Assembly (NCBI RefSeq): GCF_036226765.1
Contig: NZ_CP109017.1
Location: forward strand, 7,131,001 to 7,195,000
Source: Streptomyces sp. NBC_00670
GTDB taxonomy: Bacteria > Actinomycetota > Actinomycetes > Streptomycetales > Streptomycetaceae
Length of the DNA: 64,000 nt
Direction of reading: 5' to 3'
In this document: piece after piece, positions 17,622-27,154 of the stretch
How the letters are laid out: each line of letters begins with the position of its first letter
Numbering within the stretch: the stretch's first letter is position 1
The notes under the pieces: generated by a model
What the model was told of the DNA's origin: nothing
Databases searched by the model: none
The model's input: only the letters and a program-made list of their open reading frames with translations
Translations under genes and position numbers: made by a program

Positions 17622-19226
17622 CTACGCGTCGCCCCCGGCGGGGACCGCCGAGCCGCGGCTCGCCGCCGCGGCCTCCGCCTCCCACTCGGTGCCCTGCGCG
17701 GTCCGGTGCCGGCGGATGCCGACGGTGGCCAGGGCGAGGACGGCCGCCGCCAGCATCCCGATGCCGCCGATGAGCGCGCAGGTGTGCAGCGCGTCGGTGA
17801 AACTCGCCCCGTAGGCGCCCAGCGCCCGGCCGGTCGACTCCGGGGTGTCGAGGCGCAGGAACGCCCCCGCCTGGATGCCGACGTGCGACACGGTGCCGTC
17901 CACCCGGCCCTGGTCCGCCGGGTTCAGTCCGGACTCCGCGAGGTGACCGGGCAGGGCGGCCAGGGTGCGGTTGGTCAGGACGACACCGAAGACGGCCGGT
18001 CCCAGCGCGCTGCCGATCTGACGCAGCGCGCTGTTGGCCGCACCGGCCGTGCTCGCCAGCCGGCGCGGCAGGCTGTCCATGGCGATCGTGGTGATCGGCG
18101 CCATCGCCAGCGCGATGCCGATGCCCAGGACCGCGATGACCAGCGCGGCGGTGCCGGTGCCGGTGTCGGCGTGGAAGAGGTTCACCAGCAGCGCCCCGAT
18201 GCCGCCCACGACCAGACCGGTGACCAGTACCAGGCCGGGCGTGGTCCGGTTCATCAGCCGGCCGACCAGGGGGCCGAGCACGACGGTGAAGCCGTTGAGC
18301 GCGAGCAGCCGCAGCCCGATGTCCCACACCGAGGCGTGGTGCACGAGGCTGAAGTACTCGCTCAGCGCGAAGACCAGGCCCACCTGCGCGAACAGCGTCA
18401 CCGCCATCACGACCGCGGCCCCGGAGAACGCGGCGGACCGGAACAGCCGCATGTCGAGCATCGGGCAGGGCGAGCGCAGCTCCACCCGGACGAAGGCCGC
18501 GGCGGCGACGGCCGCGACCACGAACGCGGTCACCACCTCGGCCGAACCCCAGCCGTGCGGGCCGGCCTCGATGACGCCGTACACCAGCCCGGTGATGGCG
18601 ACTGCGGCCAGGAGCTGCCCGGGGACGTCCAGATGGCGCTCGCGCTCCGCGCGGGAGTCCGTCAGGAGCAGGGCGCCGGCCAGCAGCGCGAGGACGCCCG
18701 CCGCCACGGACGGCAGGAAGATCCACCGCCAGCTCGCGTACTCCAGGATGGCGCCGTTGATGACCGGGCCCAGAGTCAGGCCGAGGCCGAGGGACGCCGT
18801 CCACGCGGCGATCGCCCGCGCCCGGACCCTGTGGTCCGGGCAGACATGGCTGAGCAGCCCGAGCGTCGACGGGAGGAGAGCGGCGGTGCCCACCCCGGTC
18901 AGCGCCTGGCCGACACAGACCTGGACGACGCCCTGCGCCGTGAGACAGAGCAGACAGCCGAGCGAGAACAGTCCGAGCCCGGCCAGGTAGACCTTCTTGC
19001 GCCCGTAGAGGTCGCCGACGACACCCCACGTCAGCAGCAGGGCGGCGGTCGGCAGGATGAAGGCGTCGGTGATCCACTGGAGCGAGGTGGTGGAGGCGTC
19101 GAGCGCCTGCTGCAACTCCCCGATCGCCGCGGAGACCCCGACGACCGGCAGATAGGAGACGAACACGCCCACACACGCCAGGGCGACGGTGACCGGAACA
19201 GGAGCACGGGAAACGGTGGTCGACAT
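17622..19226 (-). CDS. DHA2-family MFS drug exporter (EmrB/QacA-like)
   Basis: Drug:H+ antiporter of 534 residues with 14 predicted helices. The N-terminal half contains SLQWITDAFILPTAALLL, GDLYGRKK (motif A) and the motif-C-like LGLTLGPVINGAI. The ATG at 19226 lies in a region with a GTATAC element just upstream; the ribosome site is weak. No adjacent regulator is present, unlike most exporters of this type. Substrate unknown; the family handles hydrophobic cations and antibiotics. Confidence 0.88.
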   Translation of the reverse strand: MSTTVSRAPVPVTVALACVGVFVSYLPVVGVSAAIGELQQALDASTTSLQWITDAFILPTAALLLTWGVVGDLYGRKKVYLAGLGLFSLGCLLCLTAQGVVQVCVGQALTGVGTAALLPSTLGLLSHVCPDHRVRARAIAAWTASLGLGLTLGPVINGAILEYASWRWIFLPSVAAGVLALLAGALLLTDSRAERERHLDVPGQLLAAVAITGLVYGVIEAGPHGWGSAEVVTAFVVAAVAAAAFVRVELRSPCPMLDMRLFRSAAFSGAAVVMAVTLFAQVGLVFALSEYFSLVHHASVWDIGLRLLALNGFTVVLGPLVGRLMNRTTPGLVLVTGLVVGGIGALLVNLFHADTGTGTAALVIAVLGIGIALAMAPITTIAMDSLPRRLASTAGAANSALRQIGSALGPAVFGVVLTNRTLAALPGHLAESGLNPADQGRVDGTVSHVGIQAGAFLRLDTPESTGRALGAYGASFTDALHTCALIGGIGMLAAAVLALATVGIRRHRTAQGTEWEAEAAAASRGSAVPAGGDA

Positions 19227-19330
19227 GGCCGGGACCGTATACGCGCAGGCCCCGGAGTGTATGCCGTCGGTCCCGCAACCAAAGCTGAACGCCCGCGAGG
19301 GGCGAATCCGGCCACGCCCCGGGCGCCCGC

Positions 19331-22081
19331 TCACCCCAGACCCTGCTCCGCCCAGATCACCTTGCCCTCCCGCACGTACCGCGTCCCCCACCGCGCCGCC
19401 AGCTGCGCGACCAGGAACAGCCCCCGCCCGCCCTCGTCCGTCGTCGCCGCGTACCGCAGATGCGGCGACGTCCCGCTCGCGTCGAACACCTCGCAGATCA
19501 GACTCCGCTCGCGCAGCATCCGCACCCGGATCGGCCCGCTGCCGTAACGGATCGCGTTGGTCACCAGCTCGCTCAGGATCAGCTCCGTGGTGAAGACCAG
19601 CTCCTCCAGCCCCCACTCGGCCAGCCGCCGCGTCACCTGCGCGCGGACCACACCGACCGCCGCCGGATCGGACGGCACCTCCCACTCGGCCACGTTCTCC
19701 GCGCCCAGCGCCCGGGTGCGGGCCACGATCAGGGCCACGTCGTCGTTCTGGCCGGCCGGCAGCAGCGTTCCGAGCACCGACCGGCAGGTCGCGTCCACGG
19801 ATTCCTCGCCGGTGGCCGCGAGCGCCCCGCGCAGCGCCTCGAGGCCGACGTCGATGTCCCGCTCCCGGCTCTCCACCAGGCCGTCCGTGTACAGCACCAG
19901 CCGGCTGCCCTCGGCCAGTTCCACCTCGGCCGTCTCGAAGGGCAACCCGCCGAGCCCGAGCGGGGGACCGGCCGGCACCTCCGGGAAGAACACCTCGCTG
20001 TCCGGGGCGGCCACGGCCGGCGGCGGATGCCCGGCCCGGGCCATGGTGCACACCCGCGTGACCGGGTCGTAGATGGCGTAGAGGCAGGTGGCGCCGGTGA
20101 TCGCGCCCGTGTCGTCCTCCGCCTCGTCCTGGTCGATGCGGTCGACCAGCTCGTCCAAGTAGGCGAGGATCTCGTCCGGCGGAAGATCGAGCGCGGAGAA
20201 GTTGCGCACCGCCGTGCGCAGTCGGCCCATCGTGGCGGCGGCGTGCAGCCCGTGGCCGACGACGTCCCCGACGACGACCGCGACCCGCGCGCCGGACAGC
20301 GGCAGCACGTCGAACCAGTCACCGCCCACCCCCGCCTGCGCCGGCAGATAGCGGTAGGCGAGGTCCAGGGCGCTCTGCTCGGGGAAGTTGCGCGGCAGCA
20401 GACTGCGTTGCAGCGTCACCGCCATCGTGTGCTCGCGCGTGTAGCGGCGCGCGTTGTCGATGGAGACCGCGGCCCGCGCGACCAGCTCCTCGGCGAGGAC
20501 CAGCTCCTCCTGGTCGAACGGCTCCGGCTGCTCCGCGCGCCAGAAGTTGACCACCCCCATCACCAGCGGGCCCACCCGCAGCGGCACGGTGATCAGCGAG
20601 TGGATGCCGTGGTCCATCACCTGCGCCGACCGCTGCGGATCCTGCGCCTGCCAGTCGGGGGCCCGGGACAGATCCGGTATCAGCAGCGCCGTGCCGGTGT
20701 TCAGGCTGCGCGCCTGCGGGGAGCTCGCGACGAACGTGATGCGCTCGCCCACCGGGTACAGCGGTGGGTCCTTGCGGACGCCGCTGAGCGCCGAGCGGCG
20801 CAGGGTGCTGCCCGCCTTCGGCTCCTGACCCTCCAGCACCTCGGGGGAGAGGTCCACGGTGACGAAGTCCGCGAACCGGGGCACGGCCGTCTCGGCCAGC
20901 TCCTCGGCGGTCCGGGTGACGTCCAGGGTGGCGCCGATCCCGACCCCGGCGTCGTACAGCAGCCGCAGCCGTTCGCGCGCCACCTCGGCCCGGCCGGACA
21001 GTGCCCGCAGTTCCGTGGTGTCGCGCAGGGTGGCGACGCTGCCGAAGGGGCCGCCGCGCAGCTGGGTGGGCCGCTGGTTGACCGCCAGCAGCCGGTCCTC
21101 CACCAGATGGACCTCGTCCGTGGCCACCCGCTGGGACGCCAGCAGCTCGGCCATGTCCGGGGCGAGGCCCAGCTCGCGGACCTGCCGGCCCTCGGCCGCG
21201 CCCGGCAGGTCGAGCAGCCGGTGCGCCTCGTCGTTGGCGAGCAGCAGCCGGCCGCCGCCGTCCACGATGATCACGCCCTCGCGCACGGCGTGCAGCACCG
21301 CGTCGTGGTGCTCGTACATCCGGGTCATCTCGGCCGGGCCCAGACCGTGCGTCTGGTGCTGCAACCGGCGGCTCACCAGTGCCGTGCCCCCCGTGGCCAG
21401 GGCCATCGCGATGCCCGCGGCGCCGAGCAGGAGGGGGAGTTGCCGGTCGGCGGCGCCGCCGATGTTCTCGGTGGTGACGCCGGCCGACACCAGGCCCTGC
21501 ACCGAGCCGTCGGGGGCCGTGACGGGGACGACGGCCTGCACGAGGCGGCCGATCGTGCCGTCGATCTCCTCGGTGACGGGGTGCCCGGCCAGTGCGGGGG
21601 CGACCGTGCCGACGAACTTCTTCCCGATGCGGTCCGGCTTGGGGTGCGTGTAGCGGATCGCGTCGGTGTTCATGACGACGACGAAGTCCACGTGCGCCTT
21701 CTTGCGCACCGCCTCCGCCCTGGGCTGCAGCACCTCGGTGGGGTCCGCGCTGTGCAGCGCGTCCAGGGTCCCGGGCGCGTTGGCGAACGTCTCGGCGACG
21801 GCGAGCGAGCGGTTGCGGGCCTCGCCGGTGCTGTCGTGGCGCACCTGCAGCACCAGTGCGACGACCGCGGCGACGACCAGGAGCAGCACGATCACGGCCT
21901 GAAGGACGAACACCTGCCGGGCGACGCTGCGGCCGCCGGCGGCGGCCCACAGCCCGGCGAGCGGTCGGCGCCGGCGGGAACCGGTGCGCGGGAGCGGAGC
22001 ATGCCCGTCCGCGCGACCGGCATGCGAAGCGCCGTCGCGGCGGGGCGGCTGAGTCCGAGATCGACCCGGCAGTCGGACCAT
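19331..22081 (-). CDS. Multidomain SpoIIE-type phosphatase with sensor and anti-sigma-like ATPase
   Basis: Membrane-linked PP2C phosphatase of 916 residues. In order: basic N-terminus, TM1 (about 55-80), extracellular sensor of the single-Cache type (about 85-215), TM2 (about 218-240), PAS (250-370), GAF (385-545), SpoIIE/PP2C (570-780) with GGDWFDV, VGDVVGHG and LYTDGLVE metal residues, and a HATPase domain (790-910) with ELVTNAIRYG and GRGLFLVA. The combination suggests a partner-switching regulator that dephosphorylates an anti-anti-sigma factor and may itself bind a sigma factor. No anti-sigma antagonist gene lies beside it. The ATG at 22081 is the most upstream plausible start. Confidence 0.9.
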   Translation of the reverse strand: MVRLPGRSRTQPPRRDGASHAGRADGHAPLPRTGSRRRRPLAGLWAAAGGRSVARQVFVLQAVIVLLLVVAAVVALVLQVRHDSTGEARNRSLAVAETFANAPGTLDALHSADPTEVLQPRAEAVRKKAHVDFVVVMNTDAIRYTHPKPDRIGKKFVGTVAPALAGHPVTEEIDGTIGRLVQAVVPVTAPDGSVQGLVSAGVTTENIGGAADRQLPLLLGAAGIAMALATGGTALVSRRLQHQTHGLGPAEMTRMYEHHDAVLHAVREGVIIVDGGGRLLLANDEAHRLLDLPGAAEGRQVRELGLAPDMAELLASQRVATDEVHLVEDRLLAVNQRPTQLRGGPFGSVATLRDTTELRALSGRAEVARERLRLLYDAGVGIGATLDVTRTAEELAETAVPRFADFVTVDLSPEVLEGQEPKAGSTLRRSALSGVRKDPPLYPVGERITFVASSPQARSLNTGTALLIPDLSRAPDWQAQDPQRSAQVMDHGIHSLITVPLRVGPLVMGVVNFWRAEQPEPFDQEELVLAEELVARAAVSIDNARRYTREHTMAVTLQRSLLPRNFPEQSALDLAYRYLPAQAGVGGDWFDVLPLSGARVAVVVGDVVGHGLHAAATMGRLRTAVRNFSALDLPPDEILAYLDELVDRIDQDEAEDDTGAITGATCLYAIYDPVTRVCTMARAGHPPPAVAAPDSEVFFPEVPAGPPLGLGGLPFETAEVELAEGSRLVLYTDGLVESRERDIDVGLEALRGALAATGEESVDATCRSVLGTLLPAGQNDDVALIVARTRALGAENVAEWEVPSDPAAVGVVRAQVTRRLAEWGLEELVFTTELILSELVTNAIRYGSGPIRVRMLRERSLICEVFDASGTSPHLRYAATTDEGGRGLFLVAQLAARWGTRYVREGKVIWAEQGLG

Positions 22082-22263
22082 GCCCCATGTCTACACTGCG
22101 CACCGCCCCGAGGCCCACCCCGCCCGGCGGCCGTGGCCCGGCCGGGGACCGGGGAAGTCGTCCTTGCCGGAACGGCAAAGATGTTTGCCCGGCGTGCCCG
22201 GCGGGCGCACGCTTCCCCACAGGTGCCGAACCCCTCGGCGCCGGGACGTCTTCAGGAGGGCTC

Positions 22264-22914
22264 ATGCACCCCACCCCCAGCAGCGATCCGGCCGCGTTCT
22301 GGGAGGCCCGCTACCGGGACAGCGGGCGGGTCTGGAGCGGCCGCCCCAACGGTCCGCTCGTCCGCGAGGTGGAAGGGCTCCGGCCCGGCCGGGCCCTGGA
22401 CCTCGGCTGCGGCGAGGGCGGCGACGCCGTCTGGCTCGCCTCCCGCGGCTGGCAGGTCACCGGCGTGGACATCTCACCCACCGCCCTGGAACGCGCCGCC
22501 GCGCACGCCGCCGAGGCGGGCGTCGGCGAGCGCACCACGTGGGAGCGGCACGAACTGGGCCGCACCTTCCCCGAGGGCACCTTCGACCTGATCAACGTGG
22601 AATATCTCCAGTCCCCGGTCGCCCTCGACCAGGACGGGGTCCTGCACCGGGCCGCCGGCGCGGTCGCCCCCGGCGGCACCCTGCTGATCGTGCTGCACGG
22701 CGGCTGGCCGTCCTGGCAGGACGAACCGCCGTTCGAGGCGGAGTTCCCCACGCTCGACGGGCTCCTCGCGCGGCTGGCGCTGCCGGAGGAGGAGTGGGTG
22801 CTCGAGACGAAGGAGACGCTGCGCAGGCCGAGCACGTCCCCGGACGGGGCGGAGGGATACCGCGAGGACCACGTGTGGCGGCTGCGGCGGGTGGGCGGGG
22901 GCGCCGCGGTGTAG
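22264..22914 (+). CDS. Class I SAM-dependent methyltransferase (TehB-like)
   Basis: Cytoplasmic methyltransferase of 216 residues. Motif I, LDLGCGEGGDAVWLA, is at about residues 43-57, followed by VDIS and the post-motif INVEYLQSP. PSSDPAAFWEARYRDSGRVWSGRPN at the N-terminus is typical of TehB/thiopurine-like small-molecule methyltransferases. The ATG at 22264 is preceded by AGGAGGG. It is divergent from the SpoIIE-type phosphatase gene, with 182 bases between the starts. Substrate unknown. Confidence 0.85.
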   Translation: MHPTPSSDPAAFWEARYRDSGRVWSGRPNGPLVREVEGLRPGRALDLGCGEGGDAVWLASRGWQVTGVDISPTALERAAAHAAEAGVGERTTWERHELGRTFPEGTFDLINVEYLQSPVALDQDGVLHRAAGAVAPGGTLLIVLHGGWPSWQDEPPFEAEFPTLDGLLARLALPEEEWVLETKETLRRPSTSPDGAEGYREDHVWRLRRVGGGAAV

Positions 22915-22955
22915 GCGGTGCGGGTGAGAAGGGGGCCGCGGCGCAGGCGTGCGGG

Positions 22956-23363
22956 TCAGCGGGGGTGGCCCAGGGGGCATGCCGTGCCGCCCCCGGAGTC
23001 CGGCTTCCAGTGCCGGGCGCAGTACGGCACGTCGCACGCCGCGCAGAATCCCGCGTCGCCCTTCAGCCCGGCGTCGTGCACCTGGGCGAAGGTGCGCGGG
23101 AAGACGAAGGCGCTCTGGTAGCGGGCGACGTCCTCGGCCGTGACGTTCTCCCCGCAGCCGTTGGTGTAGGCCTCGCTCTCCGCGACCAGCCACCACCGGT
23201 CTGCGTCGCGCCGGGCCGCGTACCGCTGCCGCATCGCGGTGTCCCACCGCGGCCATCGGGCCGGGCTCAGTCCCGGTGGGGTGAACTCGAGGTGAGCGGC
23301 CTGGGCCTTGCACACGGCGCACACCACGTGCAGGACGAACCAGATCACCGGAAGCTGTTTCAT
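22956..23363 (-). CDS. Hypothetical Cys-rich protein
   Basis: A 135-residue protein not assignable to a function. It has CAVC near residues 15-18, GCGEN, and a C-terminal cluster CAACDVPYCARHW...CPLGH that looks like a treble-clef or ribbon zinc site. AEDVARYQSAFVFPRTF resembles Streptomyces-specific hypothetical proteins. I chose ATG at 23363; the ribosome site is poor, and reading extends further upstream through the DUF1264-type gene frame region. It lies 77 bases downstream of that gene on the same strand and may be cotranscribed with it. Confidence 0.68.
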   Translation of the reverse strand: MKQLPVIWFVLHVVCAVCKAQAAHLEFTPPGLSPARWPRWDTAMRQRYAARRDADRWWLVAESEAYTNGCGENVTAEDVARYQSAFVFPRTFAQVHDAGLKGDAGFCAACDVPYCARHWKPDSGGGTACPLGHPR

Positions 23364-23440
23364 GGCGGACGTCTCGTGATCGACGGCTGTGGCGAATCGG
23401 CACCCATCTTTGCATGGTGCAAGTGGCGTCGTCACCACGG

Positions 23441-24193
23441 TCACGAGGGCCGGCCGGGGTCGGTCGGGGCGGTGGTGTCCCGGACGTCCACCACGCCGGG
23501 AATCGGGGTGGCACCGGGGAAGTCGTCCCGCATCGCGTCGACGCCGTGCTGGGGGCGGGCTCCGTCGAGGAAGCTCTGGCGGTCCGCCCGGCGGGCGTCC
23601 GTGTCCAGGCCCATGGCCTCGTCCCGGTCCCGCTTCAGCGTCTCGTCGCACTCGCCGTCGCGGTTGAACGACCACATCAGCTTCGGGTCCCCGTACGGCA
23701 GTCCGGTCCCGGGGCCGTCCAGCCCGGCGGTGTGCCAGGTGTGCCACGTCTTGCCGTAGGAGTTGAGCAGCCGCTTCATGAACGCCTTCTCGGCCTTCTC
23801 GGGCAGCCCCGGGGCGACCAGCTGCCCGGAGAGCAGTTCGAAGTTGTGCGGATGCCAGTACGGACGCTCCTCCTCGGGCAGCGTCTCGAAGAGGTGTTCG
23901 GAGACGATGTACTCGATGCCGATCAGCTGGGCGTCCCGGGTGTTGCCGTCGAACAGCACGCACTGCAGCAGGTCGTCGTTGACGACCTTGCAGTAGTGGT
24001 GGGCCTCCATCTGGTGGCCGGGCTCGCCCTTGGCGCAGTGGAAGCCGACGACGTACACGTCGAAGTCCTTCAGCGGGGCGGCCGACTGCAGTGCGTGGGC
24101 CCCGGCCTCCAGGGTCGCCAGCCAGGCGCCCTTGCCCCGGCCGGCCGGGGTGAGGGGGCTCCTGCGGTCCTTGATCTTCGGGTTGAGCGTCAC
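23441..24193 (-). CDS. DUF1264 (oil-body-associated-protein-like) protein
   Basis: Protein of 250 residues matching the DUF1264 family, whose plant members are OBAP oil-body proteins; bacterial function is unknown. Landmarks are FDVYVVGFHCAKGEPGHQMEAHHYC (25-residue stretch around 44-68, including the family His/Cys positions), GIEYIVSEHLFE and EERPYWHPHNFELLSG. GTG at 24193 lies seven bases after GGGAG. No signal peptide or membrane helix. A Cys-rich small gene follows and a DUF2267 gene precedes it on the same strand. Confidence 0.8.
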   Translation of the reverse strand: MTLNPKIKDRRSPLTPAGRGKGAWLATLEAGAHALQSAAPLKDFDVYVVGFHCAKGEPGHQMEAHHYCKVVNDDLLQCVLFDGNTRDAQLIGIEYIVSEHLFETLPEEERPYWHPHNFELLSGQLVAPGLPEKAEKAFMKRLLNSYGKTWHTWHTAGLDGPGTGLPYGDPKLMWSFNRDGECDETLKRDRDEAMGLDTDARRADRQSFLDGARPQHGVDAMRDDFPGATPIPGVVDVRDTTAPTDPGRPS

Positions 24194-24264
24194 GGTGGTC
24201 TCCCGGGGGGCGGGGGTGTGGGCTGGGGTTCCGGCGCCCCGGGTACCCACCGTGGCGGGGATTC

Positions 24265-24717
24265 TCAGCCGGGGCCGTTGTCGCCGGTGCCGCCGGTGTC
24301 CTCGGTGCTGCGGCCGGAGGGCAGCAACTCGCGGATGTCGGACGGCAGTTCCTCGCCGACCTTCGTCATCAGCTCCGGGGCGAGCGCGGCGTCCAGCACC
24401 TCCAGGACGGCGGCGGCCTCGCGGAGCGCCGCGTCCTCGTCCGTGCCCGCCCGGCCGGCGATGCGGCCGGCGAAGACGGGCAGGCCGAAGCGTTCGCCGA
24501 TGCCGCTCGGGCGGCCGTCGGCCGCCGCGGACGCGGTGGCCGCCCGGACGGGGGCGGCTAGCTCGGGGGTCAGCTGCGCGGCCAGGTGGCCGGCCAGGCC
24601 GGCCGGCAGACGCTCGCCGAGCGTCCGCAGTACGGCGTGCGTCGCGCGCTCGGCGGATCCCCGGTCGGGGAGCTGGGCGAGCGCCTGCACCTTGCCGATC
24701 ATCTCGTCGTGTCGCAT
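24265..24717 (-). CDS. DUF2267 protein
   Basis: Acidic helical protein of 150 residues of the DUF2267 family: MRHDEMIGKVQALAQLPDRGSAERATHAVLRTLGERLP is the typical repeat start (VxxLAxLxDRxxAxRAxxAVLxTLxERL), with LPSDIRELLP near the C-terminus. The family is often found with stress proteins; no biochemical role is known. The ATG at 24717 follows AAAGGAC. It begins a short minus-strand group with the DUF1264 gene. Confidence 0.82.
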   Translation of the reverse strand: MRHDEMIGKVQALAQLPDRGSAERATHAVLRTLGERLPAGLAGHLAAQLTPELAAPVRAATASAAADGRPSGIGERFGLPVFAGRIAGRAGTDEDAALREAAAVLEVLDAALAPELMTKVGEELPSDIRELLPSGRSTEDTGGTGDNGPG

Positions 24718-25034
24718 GGAACGGGTGTCCTTTCCCGGGAGGCGGCTCGTCTCGCCGGGACCGGGTACCCGTGGCACGGCGAGGGAGTCTCCGCCCCCTG
24801 GGCCCCCGGAAAACCCTGGGGGCGGAGCCCCCTCAGCCCCGGGCCACCCCGGCCCACCTCAGGGGCGCGGGGCTGTGTCGATTCGCGGCTCCGCCGCGTG
24901 GGCGCGACCAGCCACATCCGACCCGCACCCGCCCACGCACCACACCCACCCCCGGCGTCCCCGCCACCCGCCCCCGGCGTCCCCGTCGTACCGTGCAGTC
25001 GCACACACACCTCACCCCGCCCACCAGAAAGCGC
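24718..25034. other. Divergent intergenic region with palindromic repeats
   Basis: The 317 bases between the DUF2267 gene and the hydroxyacid dehydrogenase gene hold no gene. They contain a 10-bp inverted repeat (CTCCGCCCCC at 24789-24798 with GGGGGCGGAG at 24818-24827) and copy B of the dispersed GC repeat (24857-24940). No clear promoter could be picked out among this GC-rich sequence. Confidence 0.6.
24857..24940. repeat. Dispersed palindromic repeat, copy B
   Basis: Contains TCAGGGGCGCGGGGCTGTG, the GCGGCTCCGCCGC hairpin and the tail GTGGGCGCGACC, closely matching the right half of copy A at 15487-15540. The left arm is replaced by an unrelated CTCCGCCCCC inverted repeat. Confidence 0.7.
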
Positions 25035-25934
25035 ATGCCAATGACCATCACCGTCGCCCTTCTCGGCACCGGCATCATGGGCGCCCCCATGGCCCGCAAC
25101 CTCGCGCGGGCCGGGCTCGCCGTCCGGGCCTGGAACCGTACGCGGGACAAGGCGGAGCCCCTCGCCGCGGACGGCGTCACCGTCGCCGGCACGCCCGCCG
25201 AGGCCGTCACCGGCGCCGACGTCGTCCTCACCATGCTCTACGACGGCCCCGCCACCCTCGACGTCATGCGGCAGGCCGCGAGCGGCCTGCGCCCCCGCAC
25301 CGCCTGGGTGCAGTCGACCACCGCCGGCATCGAGGCCATCGACGACCTCGCCGCCCTCGCCCGCACCCACGACCTCGTCTTCTTCGACGCCCCCGTCCTC
25401 GGCACCCGCCGGCCGGCCGAGGACGGCCGGCTCCTCGTCCTCGCGGCCGGCCCCAGCGCGCACCGACCCGCCGTCACCCCCGTGTTCGACGCCATCGGCT
25501 CCCGTACCGTGTGGACCGGCGAGGACGGCGCCGCCGGCTCCGCCACCCGGCTGAAGCTGGTCGCCAACAGCTGGGTCCTCGCGGCGACCAGCGCCGCCGG
25601 CGAGGTTCTCGCCCTGGCCCAGGCACTCGGCGTCGACCCGCAGCACTTCTTCGACGCCATCGCCGGCGGTGGCCTCGACCTGCCCTACCTCCGCGCCAAG
25701 GCGGGGCTCGTGCTGGACGGCCGGCTCACGCCCGCACAGTTCGCCGTGACGACCGCCGCCAAGGACGCCCGTCTCATCGTGCGGGCGGGCGAGCGGAACG
25801 GCGTCCGCCTCGACGTCGCCGCCGCGAGCGCCGCCCGTATGGAGCGCGCCGCCGCGCAGGGACACGGCGACGAGGACATGGCCGCCGCCTACTACGCCAG
25901 CTTCGAGCAGGGCCGGGCACCGGAGACGCCCTGA
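25035..25934 (+). CDS. NAD(P)-dependent beta-hydroxyacid dehydrogenase
   Basis: 3-hydroxyisobutyrate dehydrogenase-family oxidoreductase of about 299 residues. The Rossmann start VALLGTGIMGAPMARNL (with GxGxMG) is at residues 7-23; a substrate-binding DAPVLGTRRPAEDGRL region, the lysine of ATRLKLVANSW (about 175-185) and the C-terminal helical domain complete the fold. Start may be ATG 25035 or ATG 25041; neither has a strong ribosome site. Monocistronic. Likely substrates are short 3-hydroxy acids or succinic semialdehyde/glyoxylate; not resolvable here. Confidence 0.85.
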   Translation: MPMTITVALLGTGIMGAPMARNLARAGLAVRAWNRTRDKAEPLAADGVTVAGTPAEAVTGADVVLTMLYDGPATLDVMRQAASGLRPRTAWVQSTTAGIEAIDDLAALARTHDLVFFDAPVLGTRRPAEDGRLLVLAAGPSAHRPAVTPVFDAIGSRTVWTGEDGAAGSATRLKLVANSWVLAATSAAGEVLALAQALGVDPQHFFDAIAGGGLDLPYLRAKAGLVLDGRLTPAQFAVTTAAKDARLIVRAGERNGVRLDVAAASAARMERAAAQGHGDEDMAAAYYASFEQGRAPETP

Positions 25935-26044
25935 CGGGCCTGCCCGCCCCCGCGTGACCGTGCGGCAGTCGATTGGCAATTCGATGGCACATGCATTTAA
26001 TGTCCGTCGAAGTACCGCACATGTGTCACAGAGGAGCAGCACCC
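25935..26044. promoter_or_regulatory. AT-rich promoter region of the first OYE gene
   Basis: Within this short gap the composition drops sharply in GC. It holds TTGGCA and ATGGCA, spaced about one helical turn apart, then CATTTAATG, and a short palindrome ACATGT before the GAGGAG ribosome site at 26032-26037. A redox-responsive repressor of OYE genes would be expected to bind here; the binding site is not recognised. Confidence 0.4.
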
Positions 26045-27154
26045 TTGTCCAGCAGCCTGTTCACGCCGTACACCCTCCGCGGTGTCACCCTGCCCAACCG
26101 GGTCTGGATGGCCCCGATGTGCCAGTACAGCGCGCCCGCGGAGGGGGCGGCCACCGGCGCCCCCACCGACTGGCACCTGCAGCACTACGGCGCCCGCGCG
26201 GTCGGCGGACCCGGGCTGATCCTGGTCGAGGCGACCGCGGTGGTGCCCGAGGGCCGCATCACGCCCTACGACCTGGGCATCTGGAACGACACCCAGGTCG
26301 AGGCGCACCGCCGCATCACGTCCTTCCTCGACGAGCACGGCGTCGTGCCGGGCATCCAGCTCGCGCACGCCGGCCGCAAGGCCAGCACCGACAAGGAGTT
26401 CCGCGGCGGCGCTCCGCTGACACGTGACACCCTCGGCTGGCAGCCGGTCGCGCCGAGCGCGCTCGCCTTCGACGAGGGCCAACCGGTGCCGCACGAGCTG
26501 ACCGCCGAGGAGATCCGCGGCGTCGTCGACGCCTTCGTGGCCGCCGCCCGCCGGTCCGTCGCCGCCGGCTACCGGGTCCTGGAGGTGCACGCCGCGCACG
26601 GCTACCTCGTGCACGAATTCCTCTCGCCGCTCTCCAACCACCGCACGGACGGCTACGGCGGCTCCTTCGAGAACCGCGCCCGCCTCGCCGTGCAGATCGC
26701 CGACGCCGTCCGCGCCGCCGTCCCCGAGGAGACCGCGGTCTTCTTCCGGGTGTCGGCCACCGACTGGGCCGAGCCGGAGGGCTGGACGGCGGACGACACC
26801 GTACGGCTGGCCGCGCTGCTGAAGGAGCACGGCGTGGACCTGCTGCACGTCTCCAGCGGCGGCACCCTCCCGCACGCCCGCATCCCCGCCGAGCCCGGCT
26901 ACCAGGTCCCGTTCGCGGCCCGGGTGCGCCGGGAGACGGGGCTGCCGACCGCCGCCGTCGGGCTGATCACCGAGCCCGAGCAGGCCGAGAAGATCCTCGC
27001 GGGCGGAGAGGCGGACGCGGTGGCGCTCGGCCGCGAGCTGCTGCTCAACCCGTACTGGCCGCGCCAGGCCGCCCGCGCGCTGGGCGCGGAGCACCCCTTC
27101 CCGCCGCAGTACGGCCGGGCGGAGCGCGCCCGGTACCGGACGAGCCGCGTCTGA
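26045..27154 (+). CDS. NADPH-dependent ene-reductase, YqjM-type Old Yellow Enzyme
   Basis: FMN flavoprotein of 369 residues reducing activated C=C bonds. TTG at 26045 is seven bases after GAGGAG and places Cys26 and Tyr28 (MCQYSA) exactly where YqjM has its thermophilic-like redox Cys26 and Tyr28, supporting this rare start. His182 and His185 (VHAAHGYLVHEF) bind the substrate. RTDGYGGSFENRAR follows, as in YqjM/XenA. Monocistronic. The 3' end is tandemly repeated beyond the stop. A second OYE of the classical class lies at 33460. Confidence 0.92.
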   Translation: MSSSLFTPYTLRGVTLPNRVWMAPMCQYSAPAEGAATGAPTDWHLQHYGARAVGGPGLILVEATAVVPEGRITPYDLGIWNDTQVEAHRRITSFLDEHGVVPGIQLAHAGRKASTDKEFRGGAPLTRDTLGWQPVAPSALAFDEGQPVPHELTAEEIRGVVDAFVAAARRSVAAGYRVLEVHAAHGYLVHEFLSPLSNHRTDGYGGSFENRARLAVQIADAVRAAVPEETAVFFRVSATDWAEPEGWTADDTVRLAALLKEHGVDLLHVSSGGTLPHARIPAEPGYQVPFAARVRRETGLPTAAVGLITEPEQAEKILAGGEADAVALGRELLLNPYWPRQAARALGAEHPFPPQYGRAERARYRTSRV

